DNA of 64,000 nt from SZUA-37 sp964472525 (GTDB lineage Bacteria; Pseudomonadota; Gammaproteobacteria; UBA6429; Thiohalophilaceae): NCBI GenBank assembly GCA_964472525.1, contig CAYYLL010000001.1:62001-126000 (forward strand), given 5' to 3'. Below, one piece after another: positions 42,031-51,411 of this stretch. The first letter of the stretch is position 1; every line of letters starts with the position of its first letter. Under the pieces are notes generated by a model. That model worked only from the letters and a program-made list of their open reading frames with translations, made no database searches and was not told where the DNA came from. The position numbers and the translations under genes were made by a program.

Positions 42031-45000
42031 TTATTTAGCAAGAGTGTAATATAAATCTTCTAAAAATTTGAAGCGCTTATCAATGTCCTCTAAGTCATGG
42101 CTAATGCGTAATTTATCATTGCCATCGAGTTTGTATATTTTTGCTTCTGTTTGTATTAATTTAATAATTCGCATTGGGTCAATGTCTGGTTTTTCGTTAA
42201 AAATAATTCGACCTCCTTGTGCATTAAGATCAATTTTCTTAACACCTAATCGGGTAAACAACAGTTTTAATTGGGTAATATGAAATAAATTTTTGGTGGG
42301 TTGTACCAGTAAACCAAAACGATCAATCATTTCAACCTGTAATTCTTTTAATTCATTTTTTGACTTTGAGTTGGCAATACGCTTATATAAAATTAAGCGC
42401 TCATGAATGTTGTTCAGGTAGTCGTCGGGGATAAGTGCAGGAATATGTAAATCAATTTCTGTGCCTTGTGATAAAGGTTTATTCAGGTCAGGTTCAATAC
42501 CCGCTTTTAATGATTCAACGGCTCGTTCTAATAATTCGGTATACATGGTGTAACCAATTTCCATCATCTGACCACTTTGTTCATCTCCCAGTAATTCACC
42601 TGCACCACGTATTTCAAGGTCATGGGTGGCCAAAGTAAAGCCTGTTCCCAGTGTTTGAATAGACTCAATGGCTTCCAGGCGTTTTTTTGCATCGGCAGTT
42701 AACAGTTTTTTAGGCGGGGTAATTAAATAGGCATAAGCACCATGATGTGAACGTCCGACACGTCCACGCAGTTGATAGAGTTGCGCTAGTCCCAATCTGT
42801 CTGCTTTATTAATAATAATGGTATTCGCAGTGGGTATATCAATGCCGGTTTCAATAATAGTTGTGCAAACAAGAATATTAAAGCGTTGATGATAGAAGTC
42901 GCTCATGGTGGTTTCAAGTTGCTTTTCACGCATCTGACCGTGGGCAAATTCAACGGAGGCTTCAGGGATCAGTTCGGTAATTTTTTGCGTCTGCTTTTCA
43001 ATTGTTGCAACATCATTATGTAAAAAGAAAACCTGACCACCACGTTTAATTTCTCGTAAGCAGGCTTCTTTAATCAGGTTGTCATCCCACTGGCTAACAA
43101 AGGTTTTAATGGCCAAGCGTTTTGCAGGTGGGCTAGCAATAATGGATAAATCTCGTATTCCCGACATTGCCATATTTAATGTGCGCGGAATAGGTGTGGC
43201 GGTTAATGTTAATATATCCACTTCCGCGCGTAGTGCTTTAAATTGATCTTTTTGCCGTACCCCAAAACGATGTTCCTCATCAATAACCACAAGACCGAGT
43301 TGTTGGTATTTAATATCTTTTTGAATCAGTTTGTGCGTACCGATAATAATATCAATTTGGCCTTTGGCTAATTCATTCAGTGTGACTTTAGTTTCTTTGG
43401 CCGTTTTAAAACGCGAGAGTGACTCAACTTTAATGGGCCAGTCGGCAAAGCGGTCGCGGAAGTTTTCGAGGTGCTGTTGGGTAAGTAAGGTAGTGGGGCA
43501 AAGTACTGCAACCTGTTTCCCGTCCTGAACTGCAATAAAAGCGGCACGCATGGCAACTTCGGTTTTGCCAAAGCCAACATCACCACAGATTAAATGGTCC
43601 ATGGGCTTGTCGCTTCGCATATTTTTTATGACTTGATCAATCGCTGTTTGTTGGTCGGGGGTTTCTTCAAACGGGAAGCTGCCTGCAAAGGCATGGTATT
43701 GGGCATCATCAATATGATAAGCGTAGCCTTTTTTTGCTTCACGTTTGGCATAAATATCCAGTAACTCGGCAGCCACATCACGCACCTGTTCAGCCGCTTT
43801 ACGTTTTGCTTTTTCCCATTGCTTGCTACCTAGTTTATGCAATGGCGCAGAATCGGGAGAAGCACCCGTATAACGGCCAATTAAATGCAGTGAGTTAACC
43901 GGCACATAGAGCTTATCGCCACCGGCATATTCCAGCATTAAGAACTCAGCTTCGATGTTGCCGACGACAATATTGGTTAAACCTAAATAACGTCCGACAC
44001 CATGGTCTTCATGTACCACGGGTGCATTTAAAGTGAGCTCAGCAAGATTGCGAATAATAATGTCACTGTCACGTTGTTCTTTCTTGCGACGACGACGTTG
44101 TAATACCTGTTTGCCATAGAGTTGAGATTCAGTAATAACCGAAATTTCTGGCTGGTTAATTTGCAAGCCTTCGGTTAACGGGTAAACAGTGATTCCGTAT
44201 TTTGAATCGCTACAGGCGAACTGTTGCCAGTTATCAAACTTATCGGGGTAAACATCAATACCATGCAAGAGTTCCAGTAATGCTTCACGGCGGCCAGTTG
44301 ATTCAGATGAAAATAGTGTTCGCCCGGTATATTGTTGAATAAAATTTTGTAACCGTGACGAAGGAGCCTCAAGTTTTATATCAATTAATAAACCGGGGGG
44401 AACTTGAGTATCAAAATTGATTGCCGCTGCATTTTCATATTCAAAATGTTGATATTGAACATGCGGGTATGATTTTATTTGTGCGTTAATTTCGTTAATC
44501 GGTAAATATAATTCATTGGGGCTTAATATAGGGCGTTCAATATCGTGGCGACGCGCCTCATAGCGTTCATTCAGTTCCTGCCAGAATATCTCATTCTGAT
44601 CTTGCATGGTTTTGTCTGTGACAAGAATGCAATTATCAGGAAGGTAGTCAAACAATGTTTCTGTTTGTTCAAAAAAAAGTGGTAGATAGTATTCGATACC
44701 GGGTGAGGCCAGACCATTACTAATATCCCGGTAAATATTACAATTTTGTGGCTCGCCTTCAAAATGGGCACGAAAAGCCTGACGAAATTGTTTAATGCCC
44801 TTTTTGTCGAGTGGAAACTCACGCGCAGGTAGTAGGCGTATATTGTCCAGTTTTGTAATGGTACGTTGTGTTTCAGGGTCAAAGCTTCGGATGTTTTCAA
44901 TTTCATCATCGAACAATTCGATTCTAAACGGATTTTGACTGCCCATTGGGAATACATCTAAAATACTGCCGCGCACGGCAAATTCACCGTGTTCCATCAC

Positions 45001-45501
45001 CGATGAAACGCATTGGTAACCACTTTGTTCAAAGCGTACCCTGATGGCATCAAGTGACAATGTGTCGCCAACATCCATGATTAAACTGTGTGCCGCAATA
45101 TATGAACGCGGTGCAATGCGCTGTGCCAGAGTTTGGATGGGCAATACGATAATGCCGGTTTGCAGTTCAGGCAACTTTGATAAGCTGTTTAAGCGTTCAG
45201 AAATAATATCCTGATGTGGCGAAAAAATATCGTAACTTAATGTTTCCCAATCGGGGAAATGCAGTAAAGGCACCTCAGCAGGTGCAAAAAAGTCAATGGC
45301 ACTTTCGAGTAACTGTGCTTCTGTTGCGGAACCGGTAATAACAACGACGGGCTGCTGCGCTTTTTTGGCCGTTTCGACAAGCGCAAGTGCGAGTGAATGG
45401 CCATATAATTTACCCCAATATTGAGTCTGTCGATTATTAAGTGGGTAAACTGGCGTAAAAATAGACTGAAGTATGCCGCTGGCATCGTGATTATGTGACA
45501 T
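42031..45501 (-). CDS. mfd: Transcription-repair coupling factor Mfd
   Basis: A 1156-residue ATPase that removes RNA polymerase stalled at DNA damage and recruits UvrA. UvrB-like domains occupy about residues 1-350. The RNA-polymerase-interacting region (about 490-560) has VHEDHGVGRYLGL and LMLEYAGGDKLYVPV. The helicase motor shows CGDVGFGKTEVAMRAAF, DEEHRFGV and LTATPIPRTL, and RGRVGRSHHGAYAYL. The C-terminal TRCF domain closes it. Full length for the family. Confidence 0.97.
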   Translation of the reverse strand: MSHNHDASGILQSIFTPVYPLNNRQTQYWGKLYGHSLALALVETAKKAQQPVVVITGSATEAQLLESAIDFFAPAEVPLLHFPDWETLSYDIFSPHQDIISERLNSLSKLPELQTGIIVLPIQTLAQRIAPRSYIAAHSLIMDVGDTLSLDAIRVRFEQSGYQCVSSVMEHGEFAVRGSILDVFPMGSQNPFRIELFDDEIENIRSFDPETQRTITKLDNIRLLPAREFPLDKKGIKQFRQAFRAHFEGEPQNCNIYRDISNGLASPGIEYYLPLFFEQTETLFDYLPDNCILVTDKTMQDQNEIFWQELNERYEARRHDIERPILSPNELYLPINEINAQIKSYPHVQYQHFEYENAAAINFDTQVPPGLLIDIKLEAPSSRLQNFIQQYTGRTLFSSESTGRREALLELLHGIDVYPDKFDNWQQFACSDSKYGITVYPLTEGLQINQPEISVITESQLYGKQVLQRRRRKKEQRDSDIIIRNLAELTLNAPVVHEDHGVGRYLGLTNIVVGNIEAEFLMLEYAGGDKLYVPVNSLHLIGRYTGASPDSAPLHKLGSKQWEKAKRKAAEQVRDVAAELLDIYAKREAKKGYAYHIDDAQYHAFAGSFPFEETPDQQTAIDQVIKNMRSDKPMDHLICGDVGFGKTEVAMRAAFIAVQDGKQVAVLCPTTLLTQQHLENFRDRFADWPIKVESLSRFKTAKETKVTLNELAKGQIDIIIGTHKLIQKDIKYQQLGLVVIDEEHRFGVRQKDQFKALRAEVDILTLTATPIPRTLNMAMSGIRDLSIIASPPAKRLAIKTFVSQWDDNLIKEACLREIKRGGQVFFLHNDVATIEKQTQKITELIPEASVEFAHGQMREKQLETTMSDFYHQRFNILVCTTIIETGIDIPTANTIIINKADRLGLAQLYQLRGRVGRSHHGAYAYLITPPKKLLTADAKKRLEAIESIQTLGTGFTLATHDLEIRGAGELLGDEQSGQMMEIGYTMYTELLERAVESLKAGIEPDLNKPLSQGTEIDLHIPALIPDDYLNNIHERLILYKRIANSKSKNELKELQVEMIDRFGLLVQPTKNLFHITQLKLLFTRLGVKKIDLNAQGGRIIFNEKPDIDPMRIIKLIQTEAKIYKLDGNDKLRISHDLEDIDKRFKFLEDLYYTLAK

Positions 45502-45610
45502 GGGAATTATTTAGACTATGGGCAGTTCAAGTTAAGTGAATTGCTCGTATTTTATATTGATTTGTATGCAAGGAATAGGGATAAATTTATATTTAATAAA
45601 ATTGTAGTAA

Positions 45611-45647
45611 AAATAAAAAACCAGCCACTAAAATAGTAGCTGGTTTT
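45611..45647 (-). terminator. Intrinsic terminator of the outer-membrane protein gene
   Basis: AAAACCAGC with ACTA (45617-45630) pairs with TAGT and GCTGGTTTT (45634-45647) around the loop AAA, with one mismatch. On the minus strand the stem is followed by a T-rich tail (complement of 45611-45620). It lies 32 bases after the stop of the gene at 45679-46440. Confidence 0.75.
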
Positions 45648-45678
45648 AAAACGCTTGTTTTACTTTAAGCTGATATTA

Positions 45679-46440
45679 TCAGAACGCGAGATTGATACCT
45701 AAATAAGGACCACTAATATCAATATTTAAATATCGGTTAGCGGAGGTATCTTCATAGTTAATAACAAAACTACGATAGCCAAGCTCAACACCTAGCAGGT
45801 AATCCGAAGTGTAACGAATTCGGATTAAGCTATCTGTAAAAGTACTGCCACTAAAAGATAAATAACTAATATCACCGGCGAGTTGTAAGCCATACGGTAA
45901 TTCAAATTGCAGCCCGGCATAAAGCATAGGAACCGTTTCGTTGAATGATTTATTCACATTGCCTGCCGTTGAATCCAACTTAACGCGACCATCAAAGAAT
46001 TTAACGTTTAAGCCCAAATCAAGACCCACCACGTTATCGAGAACATTCCAGTAAAGAGCGACCTCAGTATGATTCAGATTGAGTTCTGAGGTAACTGGTG
46101 AACTTGTAGTAAAGGGTTGTCCATTATAGGTAAAGCTTTTTGTTGCGGTACCTGAACCAGTCGTGCTTAACGAGGTGCTGCCAATACGAATATTGGGTAA
46201 CAGTGGAATAGGGTGTTCGATATAAGCAAGGAGAAAAGTTTCTTTATTGTCTTGCAGGAAAAGATCGTTTTTCAAATCGATCTGGTCGGAAGCAGAAGCA
46301 CTGTTACGGATATCCCCTGATATTCCATAGTCCCATGAGCTGCCATTAATAATAACAAGCTCGGCACTGGCTAAGCCGGGGATAAGGAGCAGAGCGGTTA
46401 CAAGGGAAATAAGTTTTAGTTTCATGGTTTTTGCCTTCAT
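45679..46440 (-). CDS. Outer-membrane beta-barrel protein, TIGR04219 family
   Basis: A 253-residue protein with a signal peptide (KLKLISLVTALLLIPGLASA) and an amphipathic beta-strand pattern ending in a terminal aromatic (GPYLGINLAF), typical of outer-membrane barrels. YIEHPIPLLPNIRIGSTSLS and LYWNVLDNVVGLDLGLNVKFFDG match TIGR04219. Family function is unknown. Two starts are possible: ATG 46440 (AGGA about 10 bases upstream) or ATG 46425. A strong terminator follows, and no operon partner is on its strand nearby. Confidence 0.82.
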   Translation of the reverse strand: MKAKTMKLKLISLVTALLLIPGLASAELVIINGSSWDYGISGDIRNSASASDQIDLKNDLFLQDNKETFLLAYIEHPIPLLPNIRIGSTSLSTTGSGTATKSFTYNGQPFTTSSPVTSELNLNHTEVALYWNVLDNVVGLDLGLNVKFFDGRVKLDSTAGNVNKSFNETVPMLYAGLQFELPYGLQLAGDISYLSFSGSTFTDSLIRIRYTSDYLLGVELGYRSFVINYEDTSANRYLNIDISGPYLGINLAF

Positions 46441-46615
46441 ATTATGTTTTTCCTGAATTGGTCAGTTAAGTATTAATCTTTTTCGATTAAAAACAAGGTT
46501 TTAATGGATAATGTGGTAAAGGAGTCACTATTTTTTATAAATTTGTTCACTGCCTTTCTATTTTAAGTCAAACTATATGCTAAAACTATGCCAAAAAATT
46601 AACCAAAAATGAATA

Positions 46616-47146
46616 TTAGTAACGCAATGTCAGTGTTTTATTCTTTTGCACCAATTCCAAATGTTTTAAAAAGCTCATTCCAAGCAAAACTTCATCAAAC
46701 TTTACATTGGGGTTAATGGAAGCGGGTACATTTTCAAGTTCAATCCCTCCTAATTTGATTTTTTTAACCATGGTTTGGTAACCGATAGCGGTGCCATTCG
46801 CTGTTTCATAATACATTTGCGGGCCACGCTTTAAGCCAATCTTTTTTGCGATATGTGCTGGAATAGAAACATCATTTGCACCTGTGTCTAATAAAAAAAC
46901 TACAGCGGTGTTGTTAATAAATCCATTGGCAATGTATTGGTGTTGACGGTTTGCGGTTAATACCAGTTCAGCTTGACCGCGTGTATTTATTTTAGAGTCG
47001 ATGGACTGGTTTGGATTAAATTCATTTTGCTCCCAGTTATAAAAAAACAGGGTGAGGAGTACCAATAGGCCAATCCACATTCCAAATAACATAAATTTAC
47101 CAATACTGGTTACTTCTTGTTCATTTTGCTTCGGATTTATTGACAC
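46616..47146 (-). CDS. Membrane-anchored retropepsin-like aspartic protease (TIGR02281 family)
   Basis: A 176-residue protein with one N-terminal membrane helix (about residues 16-36) and a periplasmic domain from about 55. FLLDTGANDVSIP holds the DTG catalytic aspartate, and VLLGMSFLKHLELVQ is the family end. Retropepsin-type enzymes act as dimers, since each chain has one DTG. The start is GTG at 47146. The substrate is unknown. It lies 175 bases upstream of the barrel gene on the same strand. Confidence 0.87.
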   Translation of the reverse strand: MSINPKQNEQEVTSIGKFMLFGMWIGLLVLLTLFFYNWEQNEFNPNQSIDSKINTRGQAELVLTANRQHQYIANGFINNTAVVFLLDTGANDVSIPAHIAKKIGLKRGPQMYYETANGTAIGYQTMVKKIKLGGIELENVPASINPNVKFDEVLLGMSFLKHLELVQKNKTLTLRY

Positions 47147-47218
47147 TGTAGCTCACTTTTTAATCAATAGGCTAAAAATACACGACTCGGTCACATTTTT
47201 CGCCTTTTTCGACAAGCT

Positions 47219-47252
47219 TTTGACGTTCATTTAGCGTTATTTTCACGTCAAA
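47219..47252. repeat. Inverted repeat in the protease/barrel divergent gap
   Basis: TTTGACGT (47219-47226) and ACGTCAAA (47245-47252) are a perfect 8-bp inverted repeat separated by 18 bases. It lies between two divergent genes, so it may be a regulator site. No regulator gene is adjacent. Low support. Confidence 0.3.
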
Positions 47253-47397
47253 TTATTGTCGCGCTAATATTTGGTCAGCCTAACTTATTGTACTTAAAGA
47301 TGTCATTTAATTGGCAAAAATATATTTAAGTCATTGTTTTTGCTGCCGATATTCGACTTTGAAGATGTTATTTTAGTTGAATATGGTGGTAATGAGT

Positions 47398-47877
47398 ATG
47401 TTTAAAATTAGTTTAATGATTGTACTGGCTTTAAGCGCCTTTAGTGTGATGGCCGATGAATTATCCGTTGTCTTTAATGGTAAAGCAATCCATCAGGGCG
47501 GCAACTACAATGAGAATAACTGGGGTATCGGTTTTGAATACGACTTTCACCCAAAAGAAAAGTGGTTCCCTTTTATTGCGGCCAGTACGTTTAAAGACAG
47601 TAATAAACAAACGTCCAATTATGCCGGTGGTGGTTATAAATATCGTATTCCTCTGGAAAAAGATAAACAAGGTTGGCGTGTTGATTTAGGGCTTATTCTT
47701 TTTGCGATGACACGTAAAGACTATCGAAATAACTCTCCCTTTATTGGTGCTTTACCCTTTTTATCTGTAGGTACTGGCAACCTTATGTTGAATGTGACTT
47801 ATATCCCGCAAGTTACACCAAAAACAGTGAGTTTGTTTTATTTTCAACTGAAATATAAAGTTTTAACGTTTGATTAA
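47398..47877 (+). CDS. Small secreted, probable outer-membrane beta-barrel protein
   Basis: A 159-residue protein with a clear signal peptide ending in VMA and an alternating-strand pattern after it. NENNWGIGFEYDF, ASTFKDSNKQTSNYAGGGYKY and SPFIGALPFLSVG recall small 8-strand barrels such as PagP-like and related transporters. The family cannot be named with certainty. The start was set at ATG 47398, giving a standard signal peptide with GGTGG upstream; ATG 47392, ATG 47383 and TTG 47377 are possible. Confidence 0.6.
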   Translation: MFKISLMIVLALSAFSVMADELSVVFNGKAIHQGGNYNENNWGIGFEYDFHPKEKWFPFIAASTFKDSNKQTSNYAGGGYKYRIPLEKDKQGWRVDLGLILFAMTRKDYRNNSPFIGALPFLSVGTGNLMLNVTYIPQVTPKTVSLFYFQLKYKVLTFD

Positions 47878-47961
47878 TCAAAATATTTTTTAAATGATAT
47901 GAAATAAATCACCGATTTGTTATATTTATGAAACTATAATGACAAATTGCGATTTATTACG

Positions 47962-48384
47962 ATGATAAAAAAAAATAGTATTAAACTTCTTCTTTTACTC
48001 GTAGCTACCTTTTCTGTACTCAACTTAACGTCCTGTGCGTTTCCCCCCGAAGCGGAGAACTCCTTGGATAAGACGCTTGTTGTCTATGAACGTGCTATTC
48101 GTTGGCGTAATTATAATGGTGCACGCGCATTGCAACTTACCCCGATGAAAATTTCAGACTTTAAACGTCAACGTTTAAAAGGCTTACGAATAACCAGTTA
48201 CCACACTATCGAAAAAGTGATTGCCCCCGACTATTCAAAAGCCGAGCTGTTGGTTGATATTCGTTACTACTACGATCGGTCGGCCGTTGAACGAGTTTTA
48301 ACCGACAGGCAGACGTGGGTTTATGACAAACAGCATGATCGTTGGCGCCTTGAGTCACCTTTCCCCGACTTTAAATTGCATTAA
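47962..48384 (+). CDS. Small lipoprotein of unknown function
   Basis: A 140-residue predicted lipoprotein. A hydrophobic segment (IKLLLLLVATFSVLNL) ends in a TSC lipobox. The mature part contains YERAIRWRNYNGARAL, KGLRITSYHTIEKVIAP and QTWVYDKQHDRWRLESPFP. The size and the repeated strand and W-R-L ending suggest a small NTF2-like or similar fold, but this is a guess. ATG 47962 is chosen over the TTG at 47947. It is 84 bases after the barrel gene and may share its transcript. Confidence 0.6.
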   Translation: MIKKNSIKLLLLLVATFSVLNLTSCAFPPEAENSLDKTLVVYERAIRWRNYNGARALQLTPMKISDFKRQRLKGLRITSYHTIEKVIAPDYSKAELLVDIRYYYDRSAVERVLTDRQTWVYDKQHDRWRLESPFPDFKLH

Positions 48385-48413
48385 TTTCCTGCTGTATTAA
48401 TGTCTTTTGGGGT

Positions 48414-48893
48414 TTATTTCCCACTCGTATTATTTTCATTTTCTAATGGCTTTGGTTGTGGAGCAGGTTGTTCCACTTCAAGCGTTTTGTCGGTTGTTGG
48501 TGGTGTTTTTTCTGATGTTGCAGGTGCTTCTGGTGGCATAAATCCCATGGGTTTATTCGTTGTTAAAGACTGAATAACATATTGGTATTCAAAAACAACA
48601 ACATAACCGGGATAATCCCAACGTGTAATAGGGGGTTCACCCACTTCGGGTTCTTTGGTTTGTGGCTCACCAAATTTTTCTAGCACATCCGTCATCGTCA
48701 TTCCGCGCCCTGGCAAGGTCACCGAATAAGACTTGGGGGCGGTGGGGATTTGCAGGGTTTCCGCATAGCTGAGCGTCGGAACGATATTTAAACCCATAGC
48801 TAGAATACCAAGACTGATAGCCATGGGAATAGAAAATTTGAGGGGCCGTGAATTGAAGCCTTCTTTAGCTTGCTGCTTATATTTGCCGGGCAT
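48414..48893 (-). CDS. Periplasmic protein with Pro-rich tail, unknown function
   Basis: A 159-residue protein. A hydrophobic segment (FSIPMAISLGILAMGLNIVP, about residues 20-40) followed by SYA is a signal peptide. The conserved core is LPGRGMTMTDVLEKFGEP and PPITRWDYPGYVVVFEYQYVIQS, seen in small periplasmic proteins of several gammaproteobacteria but without known function. The last 45 residues are Pro/Glu-rich and probably disordered. ATG 48893 has GGAG 6 bases upstream; the open frame extends to 48920 but without a better site. Confidence 0.65.
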   Translation of the reverse strand: MPGKYKQQAKEGFNSRPLKFSIPMAISLGILAMGLNIVPTLSYAETLQIPTAPKSYSVTLPGRGMTMTDVLEKFGEPQTKEPEVGEPPITRWDYPGYVVVFEYQYVIQSLTTNKPMGFMPPEAPATSEKTPPTTDKTLEVEQPAPQPKPLENENNTSGK

Positions 48894-49145
48894 GTTGTAC
48901 TCCACGTTATGTTTACACAAGTACCCTTAAAATGGGTACTTAAATAGAAAGAACTATTCTTATCTGTCTGCTATCTTTAAAATATGACAAGTATATTATA
49001 CCAGAATTCACTGTTATTAATTAAATGTGTAATAGATTGAAAGATATGGCCTTTCAATATGTTACAGCCACTATCTAAATTAATTATTGCCTGTTATCGG
49101 ATGAAAATCCAGTCTTAATACAGGGTTTAAACGAAAAGGGTCACG

Positions 49146-51353
49146 ATGGTTTATGTTGAATCACAATTGGTAACCGAAAAGCTTGCAACCAGTGAAGGGG
49201 TGCATCAATGGTTGGAACAGATTGGTGCAGACATGAATCCGGGCGATGTTGAATTGGTTCGAAATGCCTTTGTGATGGCTGAAACAGCGCACAAGGGACA
49301 AGTGCGTGCATCCGGCGAGCCCTATGTCCATCATGTGGTGGCGGTTGCGGATATTCTGGTCAATTTACATCTGGACTATGAGTCAGTTGCCGCTGCTTTT
49401 CTACACGACGTTGTAGAAGATTCAGATATTACGCTCGACACCATCCGTCAACAATTTGGGGACTCTATTGCAGAGTTGGTGGACGGTGTGACCAAAATGC
49501 ACGCGATTGATATGCAGGTCGATCAATACCGACATCAACATGATCAGGTTCAGGCTGAAAGCTTAAGAAAATTGCTGTTGGCCATGGCAAAAGATGTCCG
49601 TGTGGTGCTGATTAAACTGGCCGATCGCTTGCATAATATGCGTACTTTAAAGTTTTTACCTACCTATAAACAACGCCGTATTGCTCAGGAAACCCTAGAC
49701 ATTTATGCACCCCTAGCGAATCGTTTAGGTATTTGGCAGATAAAGTGGGAGCTGGAAGATTTATCATTGCGTTATCTGGAACCGTTTGACTATAAACAAA
49801 TTGCCTCAAGTTTGGATGAGCGGCGAGTTGACCGAGAACGTTATATCGAAAATATTGTAAAAGTGGTGAGCAATGAGTTAAATAATGTGGGTATTCACGC
49901 GTTCGTCACGGGTCGCCCCAAACATATTTACAGTATCTGGCGAAAGATGAAAAAGAAAGCTGTGGGCTTTCATAATCTTTATGATGTACGCGCTATTCGA
50001 ATTATTGTGGAAAATGTTCAGCAATGTTATGCCGCATTAGGAGTGGTACATACTTTATGGCGACACATTCCCAATGAATTTGATGACTATATTGCAACCC
50101 CCAAAGAAAATATGTATCAATCGATTCATACCGCCGTGATAGGGCCGCGCGGTAAAAGTATCGAAATACAAATTCGTTCTGAAGCCATGCATGACCATGC
50201 TGAGTGGGGTGTGGCGGCACATTGGCGTTACAAAGAGCAGAGTAAAAATAATGCCGATTACGATCAGAAGATTGCATGGTTACGGCAGTTACTCGAATGG
50301 AAAGAAGAAACCAATGACGCTGACGATTTTATTGACCGCTTCAAGTCTGAAGTTTTTCAGGACCGTGTGTATGTGTTAACACCTACCGGCGATGTGATGG
50401 ATTTACCACAGGCCTCAACACCACTGGATTTTGCTTACCATGTACATACCGAAGTGGGTAACCATTGTCGGGGGGCTAAAGTGAATGGGCGAATGGTGCC
50501 ATTAACCTATGAGTTAAAAAGCGGTGAACAGGTTGAAATTTTAACAACTAAAAATGGTAAGCCAAGCCGTGATTGGTTAAACCCGCAGTTAGGCTATTTG
50601 AATTCTTCTCGCGCATTATCGAAGGCGAGACACTGGTTTAAGTTACAGGACTTTGATGAGAACAGCGCAAATGGGCATGTGGTACTTGAAAAAGAATTAA
50701 ACCGTTTGGGTGTGCGGAATTTAAACCATCAGAGCATTGCAAAACATTTTCACTATGAAAAAACAGACGACTTTTTATCTGCAATTGGGCGCGGAGATAT
50801 CAATTCAATCCAACTTGCAAATGCGGTCAACCATTTAACGCATAAAGAACAACAAGCAAAGCAAATTACGCCAGTGACTCGTGTCCGACAGAAGGAAACG
50901 GGCGGTGATGTCACCATTCAAGGCGTGGGTAATTTACTTACGCATATCGGCCAATGCTGTAAACCCGTTTTGGGTGATTCTATTATTGGTTTTATTACCC
51001 AGGGGCGGGGCGTTACTATCCACAAAAAAGATTGCCGTAACATATTAAAAATGGATGACGTTAGGCGAATGCGTTTAATTGCTGTTGAGTGGGCAACACA
51101 AAGTGAAACACATTACGTGGTTGAAATTAGCGTGTATGCAATTGATCGGGTTAATTTATTGCGGGATATTTTTGCTGTCTTTACCCATGAAAAAATTAAC
51201 GTGATCGCCACAAATACCCATTCGGATAAAAACAAAAATACGGCAAAAATGCACTTCACATTAGAAATTAAAGATCTTAACCAACTCAGCCGGGTTTTAA
51301 ATCGATTATTGCAGCTTCAGAATGTGATGGATGTTAGACGCGTAACCACTTGA
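49146..51353 (+). CDS. relA: RelA-type (p)ppGpp synthetase with an intact hydrolase site
   Basis: A 735-residue RelA/SpoT homologue. The HD domain (about residues 35-200) keeps R54, H63, H87-D88, E91-D92 and KLADRLHNMRT (D160, N164), residues needed for hydrolysis and lost in E. coli RelA. The synthetase domain has GRPKHIYSIWRKM and EFDD at 311-314; EFDD is typical of synthesis-only RelA enzymes, where bifunctional ones have RxKD. A TGS domain (about 405-465), a zinc-finger-like region with GQCCKP, and a C-terminal ACT domain complete it. Synthesis of the alarmone is expected; hydrolysis is possible. Confidence 0.93.
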   Translation: MVYVESQLVTEKLATSEGVHQWLEQIGADMNPGDVELVRNAFVMAETAHKGQVRASGEPYVHHVVAVADILVNLHLDYESVAAAFLHDVVEDSDITLDTIRQQFGDSIAELVDGVTKMHAIDMQVDQYRHQHDQVQAESLRKLLLAMAKDVRVVLIKLADRLHNMRTLKFLPTYKQRRIAQETLDIYAPLANRLGIWQIKWELEDLSLRYLEPFDYKQIASSLDERRVDRERYIENIVKVVSNELNNVGIHAFVTGRPKHIYSIWRKMKKKAVGFHNLYDVRAIRIIVENVQQCYAALGVVHTLWRHIPNEFDDYIATPKENMYQSIHTAVIGPRGKSIEIQIRSEAMHDHAEWGVAAHWRYKEQSKNNADYDQKIAWLRQLLEWKEETNDADDFIDRFKSEVFQDRVYVLTPTGDVMDLPQASTPLDFAYHVHTEVGNHCRGAKVNGRMVPLTYELKSGEQVEILTTKNGKPSRDWLNPQLGYLNSSRALSKARHWFKLQDFDENSANGHVVLEKELNRLGVRNLNHQSIAKHFHYEKTDDFLSAIGRGDINSIQLANAVNHLTHKEQQAKQITPVTRVRQKETGGDVTIQGVGNLLTHIGQCCKPVLGDSIIGFITQGRGVTIHKKDCRNILKMDDVRRMRLIAVEWATQSETHYVVEISVYAIDRVNLLRDIFAVFTHEKINVIATNTHSDKNKNTAKMHFTLEIKDLNQLSRVLNRLLQLQNVMDVRRVTT

Positions 51354-51411
51354 ATAATGTTACCCTGTATCTTGGTGGCTACGGCAATAATTAGGACATA
51401 ATGAAAGAATC

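Noticed and set aside
49036..49058. ATTGAAAG/CTTTCAAT inverted repeat upstream of relA
   Set aside because: Arms of 8 bases with no T-run or nearby regulator; too weak to call a site in this AT-rich gap.
49146..51353. Calling the gene spoT because the hydrolase site is intact
   Set aside because: EFDD in the synthetase domain is the RelA mark, and the usual spoT neighbours (gmk, rpoZ) are absent.
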